Shown here piece by piece: positions 32,183-38,763 of a stretch of DNA of 38,765 nucleotides. Below the pieces are notes generated by a model. It was given only the letters and a program-made list of their open reading frames with translations, was not told where the DNA came from and did no database searches. Positions within the stretch are counted from its first letter, which is position 1. Each line of letters begins with the position of its first letter. Origin of the DNA: a virus; IMG/VR virus record IMGVR_UViG_3300042470_001002, positions 1 through 38,765 of that record; one strand, given 5' to 3'. The position numbers were made by a program, and so were the translations under genes.

Positions 32183-32959
32183 TTAGTTGAGTAATTTCAA
32201 ATCAAATAAATTACCTGATAGTTGCACCTGTAATAGTTCGCTTAATATCCCTATTGCTCTGGGGTCTTTTTTCTTTAGATAGGTATAGAGATGATTAATC
32301 TTATAGGTAAACTCCATCCATTTCCTAAACTCAGCCAACAAACAATCTTGATAAATAAAAGCATCTCGAACCCCTCGCTGGTCGGGATAATGATGTTTAT
32401 ATTTCATCCTGAGTTTCTCGACGTGAGGGTATTTACTTTCAACATAATCAGACCATCTTTTACCAGCAGAAATATCTATTCCTGAATTATCTGGCATGAC
32501 ATAACCTGCTGATTCAAAATCAGAAATCAAAGTATGACTTAATTCTCCAAAGATGGAAAAATAACCGGGCGGGATTTTAGAACGCTCTTTGAACATCTGG
32601 TATCTATCAAACCATACTATGTTTTTTCGGCCGCCTGAGTTATATTGTCCAGTTTTACGGATAGCGGGTAATACTTCTTCAAATACCCATCGCTGAAAAT
32701 CTTTAGCTATTGATTTTCGGCTGGTGAATATCAAAGCATAAAGTCCAGCTTCTGTAACTGTTACCATCTTTTGGTTTCCACCAAGGGTATAGATACTAGC
32801 TACACCCTTTTGATAGTCGTCTAATCGTTTAATTGCGTCGCTTGCGTTTTGGATACCTAGAATATTACAAACATCTTGAGCCACCCACTCAGGCTTATCA
32901 GGTGTCCCTACGAATCGCACATCTTGACCATCAAACCGGAATACTGATAAATTACTCAT
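32183..32959 (-). CDS. BRO-N domain regulator sharing its C-domain with the KilA-N protein
   Basis: ATG 32959 (MSNLSVFRFDGQDVRFV) follows GTGAGAGGTCAC; four upstream codons to another ATG are rejected. BRO-N domain ~1-105: PEWVAQDVCNILGI, NASDAIKRLDDYQKG, VTVTEAGLYALIFTSRKSIA, FQRWVFEEVLPAIRKTGQY. The C-terminal domain (WFDRYQMFKERSKIPPGYFS, then SDFESAGYVMP) matches the KilA-N protein at 24109, including HHYPDQR, and is longer. 258 residues. Likely an antirepressor. Confidence 0.88.
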   Translation of the reverse strand: MSNLSVFRFDGQDVRFVGTPDKPEWVAQDVCNILGIQNASDAIKRLDDYQKGVASIYTLGGNQKMVTVTEAGLYALIFTSRKSIAKDFQRWVFEEVLPAIRKTGQYNSGGRKNIVWFDRYQMFKERSKIPPGYFSIFGELSHTLISDFESAGYVMPDNSGIDISAGKRWSDYVESKYPHVEKLRMKYKHHYPDQRGVRDAFIYQDCLLAEFRKWMEFTYKINHLYTYLKKKDPRAIGILSELLQVQLSGNLFDLKLLN

Positions 32960-33025
32960 GTGACCTCTCACTTAGGTTACTTCCCCTGCGGTCCCGATGT
33001 TGATAGCATCAACCGACGAGGGGAT
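32960..33025 (-). ncRNA. Structured 5' leader of the BRO gene (copy 2)
   Basis: Same element as 24043-24108: CCCCT/AGGGG outer helix, CGGT/ACCG, GATG-CTATCAA-CATC inner hairpin, then GTAACC/GGTCAC enclosing GTGAGAGG. The flanking unpaired GGG before ACC and the AGTAACCTAA block are conserved in sequence. The last bases run into an identical start, ATGAGTAATTTATCA. Confidence 0.7.
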
Positions 33026-33037
33026 TTTACTATTTAA

Positions 33038-33064
33038 TTATATCATAAAATATCGCTCTGGCGG
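33038..33064 (-). promoter_or_regulatory. Antirepressor-type promoter/operator, copy 3
   Basis: Minus strand CCGCCAGAGCGATATTTTAT then GATATAAT: CGC/GCG half-palindrome, CGATATTTT and an extended -10 TGATATAAT. Confidence 0.65.
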
Positions 33065-33082
33065 TTTGATATGATGTTACAA

Positions 33083-33122
33083 AAAGAAAACCAACCTTGG
33101 ATAATAGGCTGGTTTTCTTTTT
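33083..33122. terminator. Hairpin terminator
   Basis: AAAGAAAACCAACCT pairs with AGGCTGGTTTTCTTT around a 9-nt loop (one mismatch pair), then TTTGG. Ends the DGQHR-type gene at 33133. Confidence 0.8.
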
Positions 33123-33132
33123 GGTTATTTAA

Positions 33133-34278
33133 TTATGCAACGTTTTCATCGTCTTGATACTCCTGGTCGTAATCTGTGCTTGTAGGTAGCTCGGATGAAT
33201 GTTTGGTTATCCTTTCTGATCTAAATACACCTGGTTTCTTTCTTGGAGAAACAAATTCTTTTTCCTTAAGTGGACGGCGATCAAAATCAGCAACAGGGTA
33301 CAACTCGATAGAAGTAGGTTTGAATCTGTTTTGCCTTGCTCCAGAATCAGAGGATGGATGGCAAAACTTGTTAATAGCCTCTTCTGTTAAAGCATAAAGA
33401 TAAAGTTTTGAATCCCTTTTTCCCTTGTCCCCCCTTCTGTCATAAGCCCATTGATCTCTAAAGACATGGACGATAGTCCTTTGCTGAACAGTGAAGATCG
33501 CTTCGTCTTCTTCTGACAGATAAGGTTTAAAAAGCAAATAAACAAAGTCACGCAAAAGCTGAGTGTCTTCATGGTAAAACGCACGAAGAAAAGCACCGTT
33601 AACACTGGCATTTCTAGGGTTGATAGGCACGCTCATTTGTTCTTTATCTCTATTGTGAAAAATATCCACAACAAAATCAAAAGCGTCTTTGTGACATTGA
33701 TAAACATCCAATATGTCGTCAGTAGTAGGAATACTGCGTTGGTCAAAAGGGCAAGAAGCTCTTTTCCATGTAGTTTTATTAGGAATATGAAGACTTTGCC
33801 CTCTCAATGCTCCCGTGTATATAGCAGGCCAAAACTTGCCGCCACTCAATCCTTCCATATTCAAGTTATCCGAGACGCTTCTTTTTCTTACGTCATCAAT
33901 GTTTTTTCGGGTGTCATCTGGAGCGTTCAGTATAAACCAGTGGTCTAACTCATTTATATCTGATTCAGAGATAGCTGTTAGCCGATGTTGTCCGTTGACT
34001 AAAATGCCTTGAGTGTCAAAGACAATAGTGTACATTTTTCCACACATATAATGTCCCGTATTGATAGTCCTAATAAAAGAATCAACACCTCTCTTTTTTA
34101 TGGGCCGGTTTTTTGTGTTGAATTTTAACAGTTTTTTCGCTGTCTCTTTAGTTAGCTGTGCCTTGATTAGCACGTCTTCTGTTAAGTCAAAATCAGAGAT
34201 ATTTAACCCTAAAACGTGGAAAATTTGGGCAAGAGAATTTTCTGGCAACGGGTTGCCATTTTGATTATTTTCTGTCAT
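33133..34278 (-). CDS. DGQHR/ParB-like protein, 381 aa
   Basis: The identifying patch is GHYMCGKMYTIVFDTQGILV then NGQHRLTAI (~residues 75-105), the NGQHRL box of DGQHR and ParB-like proteins, a fold found in DNA-modification and partition contexts. The remaining two thirds are helical (YQCHKDAFDFVVDIFHN; ASVNGAFLRAFYHEDTQLLR), followed by a basic, disordered tail rich in Arg and Lys (RPLKEKEFVSPRKKPG). Similar stand-alone proteins occur in many phages and plasmids with unknown function. It is read away from the CRISPR locus and its start lies 545 bp from the effector's ATG. Confidence 0.65.
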   Translation of the reverse strand: MTENNQNGNPLPENSLAQIFHVLGLNISDFDLTEDVLIKAQLTKETAKKLLKFNTKNRPIKKRGVDSFIRTINTGHYMCGKMYTIVFDTQGILVNGQHRLTAISESDINELDHWFILNAPDDTRKNIDDVRKRSVSDNLNMEGLSGGKFWPAIYTGALRGQSLHIPNKTTWKRASCPFDQRSIPTTDDILDVYQCHKDAFDFVVDIFHNRDKEQMSVPINPRNASVNGAFLRAFYHEDTQLLRDFVYLLFKPYLSEEDEAIFTVQQRTIVHVFRDQWAYDRRGDKGKRDSKLYLYALTEEAINKFCHPSSDSGARQNRFKPTSIELYPVADFDRRPLKEKEFVSPRKKPGVFRSERITKHSSELPTSTDYDQEYQDDENVA

Positions 34279-34421
34279 GATGTTATTTAATGTTTACACG
34301 AGTCAGAGAACCCTCTGACTTCTTTTTTATTATAACAGATATTTTTTGACTTGCAATCGTTTTCAAGAATCAAAATCCCTCTCAATGATCTATTGTTTTT
34401 TTGTTAAAAATAATTGGCTTG

Positions 34422-34466
34422 TGACTGTGACAGATGTTGCTGTCACAGTCATTATACCGTTATACT
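34422..34466 (+). promoter_or_regulatory. 12-bp palindromic operator overlapping a promoter upstream of the CRISPR effector
   Basis: TGACTGTGACAG (34422-34433), 6 bp, CTGTCACAGTCA (34440-34451) is perfect. A promoter TTGCTG (34437-34442), 18 bp, TATACT (34461-34466) starts inside its right arm, so a bound dimer would block polymerase. The start would be near 34473. It drives the candidate small RNA and possibly the effector. Confidence 0.6.
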
Positions 34467-34472
34467 ATACCC

Positions 34473-34584
34473 ATTAAAACTACACGATTATATTCATTAT
34501 TCTGTCGTATCTTTTGACGTATCCCTATAGATTGAATCAACAAATAAACCAGACAAAACAAAATAATCTTGTCTGGTTTATTTT
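34473..34584 (+). ncRNA. Candidate small RNA upstream of the Cas12 gene (possible tracrRNA)
   Basis: From the promoter at 34437 to a perfect 15-bp terminator hairpin (AAATAAACCAGACAA / TTGTCTGGTTTATTT, 34542-34584) there is no coding frame, giving an RNA of ~110 nt. Just before the hairpin, ATTGAATCAA (34531-34540) is the exact complement of TTGATTCAAT, positions 11-20 of CRISPR repeats 4-7. A ten-base match could be chance; the placement before a terminator is what makes it worth listing. Confidence 0.35.
34542..34584. terminator. Perfect 15-bp hairpin terminator
   Basis: Stem AAATAAACCAGACAA/TTGTCTGGTTTATTT, 13-nt loop, T-rich 3' flank. From here to 34824 no gene is evident; the stretch 34660-34800 is strikingly G/T-rich on the + strand. 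Confidence 0.8.
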
Positions 34585-34824
34585 CCGTTAACTGTGGTTA
34601 ATAAAATATTATTTCTACAAATATAATATCCTACAAATCTATAAAAATAGTTAGTGGGCCAGTAGGACTCATCTTTTTTTGGTACGGGTTCGGTTTATGA
34701 TTTGGCGTGGGTTTAGCTTGGTTGGTGCTGATAGGTTTAATTGGTACTTGTGGCGATGGCACGGCTTTTGTTTTTATTTTGTCTGGTTGTGTTACATTTT
34801 TGTTATACATACAAAGGAAAATAT

Positions 34825-36918
34825 ATGGCAAAAGAATCAGAAAAAATACATCAAGAGACGAGGTGTTGCAAAGTTCTCTTGACTCCTAATCAAGTAGAAA
34901 TATTTGATCATTGGGTAGAATTAGAAAGGCAGGCATGGAATGCTTGCTTAGGTGAGATAGATTTTACTAATGATTACCGTGCCTATAACCCGCTATCGGC
35001 TAAAGCAATAAAAAAATATGAAGGCGATTATTGTAGCCCTATTCCTTGGTCGTATTCACGTTACTTTTTGGATAATGGATGTTATTCACGAGATGAAAAC
35101 AACAAAGAGAAAATCGACTCTAAAGATGATTTTGCAACAGTCCCGTTAGAAATTGGGTATAAAAATAATTGGGGTTACTTCGCCCCGTGTTGTCATCTTG
35201 TGGATCGTGCCAGTAATTGGATCGTCAAACAATTGGAGTCATCCAAGGAAAGTGATAATGGATGGATAGGCGGTTATGGTTATTCTTGCCCCATCAGTTA
35301 TCATTATTGGGAGAATGACGGCGGCATTGATTTTATTAATCCTGTGTTTGGTTTTCTCTTTAAGGCAAGCAACAAAGCTATTTCTGCTAAGTTTAGGAAT
35401 GAACATTTTTCTAAATTCAGATTAGAAACACAAGAGGTATTAAATAGAATCTTAAACGGTCAAAACGGGTTACCCAAGCTAAATCAAAAAGTATTAGATT
35501 CTTTTTGCAATCATCTTTCTATGTCTTTTGAATCATTTAAAAAAGGGGATGGTGGCAAACCTAAATTCAGGGGCAAAAAGAATACGCCAAAAAGTATAGA
35601 GAATTCTAACCCGGATGGGTGTATTAAAATCAATCCTGATGATACTATCTCTGGTTTTTGTTCTACTACTTTTGGGGAAAATAAAAACAATACTTTGATC
35701 GCTCCAGGCATAAGTAAGATTTGGCGAAACCATGACGGGACTATTCCAAAGGTGACTGTGATTAAAATAGTAAAGAAAAATAGGGGGTTTGAAGTTCACT
35801 TGACGGGACCTATTCAAAACAAGAAACCATCCACAAAACAGCCTGACAAGATGATCGGGTTAGACCCCGGATTAATACACTACATGACAGATGATAGTGG
35901 TAACACTATTGAGATGCCACGATTCTATAAAAGGATAGAAAAGACTCTTGCTAAATTGCAAAGTCAAGTCATCCACAAGCAAAAAGAGAATTTAATAATA
36001 TGGCTTAATGATCCGAGTAGGACCACGGATGACATCAAAAAACTTGCTAATATTTCCGAAGACAAGGCATCTAAGTTATTGTCTATCTCCAGTGAATCAA
36101 AAGCAATGGAAATTATTTCTAACAATCAATGGCAGTCTTTGCTTCATAGATTACCTATTAATTTATCTGGCAACAGAATTGTTGGCCTTAGAAATAAGAT
36201 TGCTAAGTTACAAGAAAAGGCGGCGTTGCAACGTAAACAGTTCATTGAATACCACACGACTAGGTTAGCCCGCAATTATAATTTAGTGGCAATTGAGGAC
36301 GGGTTACAAGGAAACAAATTAAGGAGTAAACCAAACGCTAAACAGGATGAATCAGGCAAGTTTTTGCCTAATGGAGCGAGTGCTAAGAAAGGATTAAATA
36401 AGTCTTTTGCTGATAGGAGTATTGGCAGGTTTACCAGTAGATTAAGTGATAAATTGAAGTTAGCAGGCGGTGAATTAGTTAAAGTGCCAAGTGCTTACAC
36501 TTCTTGTACTTGTCCTGTATGTGGCAATAAAGACACGGGTCATTCACTCAAAAGGCAACGGAAAAATAAGAGTAGAATTTTAACCTGTTCTAACTGCAAT
36601 GAAAGTTTTGATCGGGATGCTAAGGCGGCTAATTTTATCCTACAAAAAGGGTATGAGATATTGACCAAAGAATCGCTGACTATTGACCATCCTCACGCTA
36701 AAGATAATCCGCTAAGAGAACATATCTTGACTCGAAAACAAGAGTTTTTAGTTAAACAATCTAGCGAATCGTGCGGATCGGTAGGTGTAAAATCCAGTAC
36801 CAAAAAGAAAACTAAGTCAAAGGCTGATACAGCAAAGGCTTCACGGGTTAAGAAAAATAAACCATCCGCACCCGTTGATAATTCTGCGTTTAAGGGGTTT
36901 GGTCCTTTGTTTGGGTAG
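34825..36918 (+). CDS. cas12: Type V CRISPR effector (Cas12, TnpB-like, subtype unassigned)
   Basis: ATG 34825 sits six bases after AAAGGA; an in-frame TTG at 34741 would add a hydrophobic stretch and is rejected. 697 residues. N-terminal ~250 residues form a recognition lobe without TnpB similarity; ~230-265 carries the TnpB-type FESFKKGDGGKPKFRGKK; RuvC-I Asp347 in MIGLDPGLIHYM; RuvC-II Glu491 in LVAIEDGLQGNKLRSK; zinc ribbon C563PVC566...C588SNC591; RuvC-III Asp598 in FDRDAKAANFIL. All three catalytic acids are intact, so RNA-guided DNA cleavage is expected. Lys-rich tail. It is longer than TnpB (~400 aa) and lies 80 bp before a repeat array. V-U2/c2c8-like is my best guess. Confidence 0.88.
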   Translation: MAKESEKIHQETRCCKVLLTPNQVEIFDHWVELERQAWNACLGEIDFTNDYRAYNPLSAKAIKKYEGDYCSPIPWSYSRYFLDNGCYSRDENNKEKIDSKDDFATVPLEIGYKNNWGYFAPCCHLVDRASNWIVKQLESSKESDNGWIGGYGYSCPISYHYWENDGGIDFINPVFGFLFKASNKAISAKFRNEHFSKFRLETQEVLNRILNGQNGLPKLNQKVLDSFCNHLSMSFESFKKGDGGKPKFRGKKNTPKSIENSNPDGCIKINPDDTISGFCSTTFGENKNNTLIAPGISKIWRNHDGTIPKVTVIKIVKKNRGFEVHLTGPIQNKKPSTKQPDKMIGLDPGLIHYMTDDSGNTIEMPRFYKRIEKTLAKLQSQVIHKQKENLIIWLNDPSRTTDDIKKLANISEDKASKLLSISSESKAMEIISNNQWQSLLHRLPINLSGNRIVGLRNKIAKLQEKAALQRKQFIEYHTTRLARNYNLVAIEDGLQGNKLRSKPNAKQDESGKFLPNGASAKKGLNKSFADRSIGRFTSRLSDKLKLAGGELVKVPSAYTSCTCPVCGNKDTGHSLKRQRKNKSRILTCSNCNESFDRDAKAANFILQKGYEILTKESLTIDHPHAKDNPLREHILTRKQEFLVKQSSESCGSVGVKSSTKKKTKSKADTAKASRVKKNKPSAPVDNSAFKGFGPLFG

Positions 36919-36978
36919 GTTGTGATCGGGTTTTGATATTAGGTCCGCACTTTTGGGGTGTAGACCTTTTTCTGTGAC

Positions 36979-37008
36979 TTGATCTTAGGCGACCGCAGAT
37001 GCTATAAT
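36979..37008 (+). promoter_or_regulatory. Promoter entering CRISPR repeat 1
   Basis: TTGATC (36979-36984), 18 bp, TATAAT (37003-37008), the latter being positions 6-11 of repeat 1 and part of TGCTATAAT. Only 79 bp separate the effector stop from the array, so this is the presumed leader. Confidence 0.65.
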
Positions 37009-37476
37009 TGGTTCAATGCAAAACTCATTGAAACATATTTTCTTACATAAAGACATTATTGATGACCAGATGCTATAATTGGTTCAATGCAAAACTCATT
37101 GAAACAATTTTGGTTAACGCCTTGATAGCTGTTTTCGTATGATGCTATAATTGGTTCAATGCAAAACTCATTGAAACAAGAAAAACCAGACGGCGTGGGT
37201 TGGGGCTTGCTTCGATTGATGCTATAATTGATTCAATGCAAAACTCATTGAAACTTTCTAATACATCATTAGAATTGTGTTCTGATTGGATGCTATAATT
37301 GATTCAATGCAAAACTCATTGAAACTTTTCTGTTCTGGTGTTGCCGTTGGCTGTGGAGTTGGATGCTATAATTGATTCAATGCAAAACTCATTGAAACTA
37401 TTTGAATTCTAGTAGTGAAGACCAAATCGAAGTATTAGGGATGCTATAATTGATTCAATGCAAAACTCATTGAAAC
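36998..37476 (+). CRISPR. CRISPR array: seven 37-bp repeats, six spacers
   Basis: Repeats at 36998-37034, 37069-37105, 37141-37177, 37218-37254, 37289-37325, 37362-37398, 37440-37476. Each begins GATGCTATAATTG and ends CAAAACTCATTGAAAC. Repeats 1-3 have G at position 14, repeats 4-7 have A; otherwise all seven are identical. Spacers are 34, 35, 40, 34, 36 and 41 bp. Positions 15-35 form a hairpin TTCAATG-CAAAACT-CATTGAA near the 3' end, the usual handle in type V crRNAs. Polarity: the effector and leader are on the left, the decayed repeat on the right. No spacer has an obvious match elsewhere in the window by eye. Confidence 0.97.
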
Positions 37477-37507
37477 TATAATAGCTCAATGCAAATAGCA
37501 TTAAAAC
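37477..37507 (+). repeat. Degenerate terminal CRISPR repeat without intervening spacer
   Basis: Sharing the last C of repeat 7, the sequence CTATAATAGCTCAATGCAAA then TAGCATTAAAAC aligns with repeat positions 5-37. It keeps TATAAT and still folds (AATGC-AAATA-GCATT) although the stem bases differ. It touches repeat 7 directly, so it is a truncated copy or a specialised end element. Confidence 0.75.
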
Positions 37508-37671
37508 TTAAAACAAAAAGGCAACAAAAGGGACCCTTCCGAGTTCCAAGGGACGTAGATCACGGGATTTACTGCCTGCCCTAAAGTCATTAACGAAAGT
37601 TGGTTGACATTCGACATCTGGTAATTACTCATACAGAGTAATAAGAGCAGAGTAATGAAATTTTGCACCAC
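37508..37671 (+). other. Non-coding, structured stretch after the array
   Basis: No coding frame. Hairpins CCCTT-CCGAGTTCC-AAGGG (near 37541-37559) and TTACTC-ATACA-GAGTAA (near 37625-37641). At 37654-37667 AATGAAATTTTGCA nearly complements repeat positions 20-32 (TGCAAAACTCATT), differing by one bulged base and a mismatch, and it is followed at once by the terminator at 37672. A + strand transcript would be antisense to the crRNA handle, hence a second tracrRNA-like candidate. Confidence 0.35.
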
Positions 37672-37738
37672 AAAAAAGGAGTCTTAGCGGGGTTTTCTGC
37701 GCAGTTGCTACTCAAACCCCTTAACCGGCTCCTTTTTT
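37672..37738. terminator. Long double-stem terminator
   Basis: AAAAAAGGAG (37672-37681) pairs with CTCCTTTTTT (37729-37738); inside, GGGGTTT (37689-37695) pairs with AAACCCC (37714-37720). It closes the CRISPR transcription unit and resembles the terminator at 18408, extended by the inner stem. Confidence 0.8.
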
Positions 37739-37769
37739 GTGGGAAGTATAAATAATTTAATAAAATATT

Positions 37770-38129
37770 ATGCCAGAAATAACCATCACAGAAGTACGGA
37801 TCAAAGATAAAAAAATCCACTTCCACGAACCATATAAAGTCACCATAGCTAGAAGCGGCGACCTCTTAACAGCAACCGATCCAACGATTTCATTATATGT
37901 TTTTGCCTCAACCAAAGATGAACTAATCAAAGAAGTTGAAGGGATGCTGGCTATGACGTGGATAGCGTATGTTTGGCGTGATGAGGAAAGATTATCTGAG
38001 TCAGCCAAAGAGGTACGGAAACAGCTTAAATTATTGGCTTATGAAAAAGACTATGATCGGACGTTTAAGGAGAGATGGAAAGATTTTTACAACGAGAAAA
38101 TCAGACCGGATTTAGAAAGGATTAGCTGA
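37770..38129 (+). CDS. Small protein, 119 aa, distantly HicB/DUF1902-like
   Basis: N-terminal half is all beta then helix: HEPYKVTIARSGDLLTATDP, SLYVFASTKDELIKEVEGML, reminiscent of the partial RNase H fold of HicB-type antitoxins. The C-terminal half is charged and helical (LSESAKEVRKQLKLLAYEKD). No HicA-like toxin is adjacent. No clear ribosome-binding site before ATG. The HicB link is a weak pattern judgement. Confidence 0.5.
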   Translation: MPEITITEVRIKDKKIHFHEPYKVTIARSGDLLTATDPTISLYVFASTKDELIKEVEGMLAMTWIAYVWRDEERLSESAKEVRKQLKLLAYEKDYDRTFKERWKDFYNEKIRPDLERIS

Positions 38130-38146
38130 TAAGATTATTTTATTAA

Positions 38147-38187
38147 TTAAAAACCAGGCAGAAAACAAATAATCTACCTGGTTTTTA
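38147..38187. terminator. Bidirectional terminator between convergent genes
   Basis: AAAAACCAGG...CCTGGTTTTT, 10-bp perfect stem plus CAG/CTA near-pairing inside, A and T tracts on either side; sits between stops at 38129 (+) and 38193 (minus). Confidence 0.85.
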
Positions 38188-38192
38188 GTGTA

Positions 38193-38585
38193 TTAATTCC
38201 TCCCCAATCTCCCCACAACCGACCCCGACAATCCATATTGTTTAGACAAATTATCCAGTGAGGTAAAATCAGGAACTAAATCCAAAATCCTCCCTAACTT
38301 TTCTACTTTTTCTCTCAACAAACTAATCATCGGCTTAAACTTATAATCACTCCAAGCCAACGGACCAGCCTTATTCAAAGCACCCTGATCAGTCCCCATT
38401 TGGTTGTCAAGGTTTTCTTGTATCTGGTCAATGTCAGATAATAGTTTTAACGTCATAAAAACCAAGTCAGACGATGTAATCTCTAACCTCTTCATAGCCG
38501 ATTCAATAACATCTAACTCAGCTACGGTATTGTAATTCAAAGCCGTACCAATCTTAATCCGGTCGCCTGCCTCAAACTGTGCCAT
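38193..38585 (-). CDS. Hypothetical protein, 130 aa
   Basis: Two-helix-bundle look (LDVIESAMKRLEITSSDLVF; MISLLREKVEKLGRILDLVP) with an acidic N-terminus. ATG is one base after the TAA of the upstream small gene, so the two form an operon. Possibly virion-related given the phage context; not recognised. Confidence 0.65.
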   Translation of the reverse strand: MAQFEAGDRIKIGTALNYNTVAELDVIESAMKRLEITSSDLVFMTLKLLSDIDQIQENLDNQMGTDQGALNKAGPLAWSDYKFKPMISLLREKVEKLGRILDLVPDFTSLDNLSKQYGLSGSVVGRLGRN

Positions 38586-38586
38586 A

Positions 38587-38763
38587 TTACTTACCTAATC
38601 CAAATAAAGATAAATCTCTTTTCTCATTCTGAATCATATCTAAATACTTTTCAAATATCTCATTAAACATTATTTCCATCTCATCCTCTGGCATCTTATC
38701 AAACGTCGTGCCACGATTCTTTAATTCTTCATTAAACATTTTATAGAGACGTTGGTCTTTCAT
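38587..38763 (-). CDS. Small hypothetical protein, 58 aa (possibly truncated by window edge)
   Basis: ATG at 38763 reads MKDQRLYKMFNEELKNRGTT, then FDKMPEDEMEIMFNEIFEKY and ends LSLFGLGK. Acidic, helical. The start is two bases from the window edge, so a longer upstream extension cannot be excluded. Ends one base before the next gene's start. Confidence 0.6.
   Translation of the reverse strand: MKDQRLYKMFNEELKNRGTTFDKMPEDEMEIMFNEIFEKYLDMIQNEKRDLSLFGLGK

Noticed and set aside
34741-34824. 28-residue N-terminal extension of the effector from TTG
   Set aside because: No ribosome-binding site, hydrophobic content unlike Cas12 N-termini, while ATG 34825 has AAAGGA at ideal spacing.
34825-36918. 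TnpB of an IS200/IS605-type element
   Set aside because: It is ~300 residues longer than TnpB, there is no TnpA or element end hairpin, and it is adjacent to a true repeat-spacer array.
37035-37439. Self-targeting spacers
   Set aside because: By eye none of the six spacers matches another part of the window; this cannot exclude matches in the rest of the phage genome.
34825-37507. Cas12k/CRISPR-associated transposon
   Set aside because: All RuvC acids are intact and there is no tnsB, tnsC or tniQ in the window.
37770-38129. Toxin-antitoxin pair
   Set aside because: Only a weak HicB-like pattern, and no adjacent HicA-sized gene.
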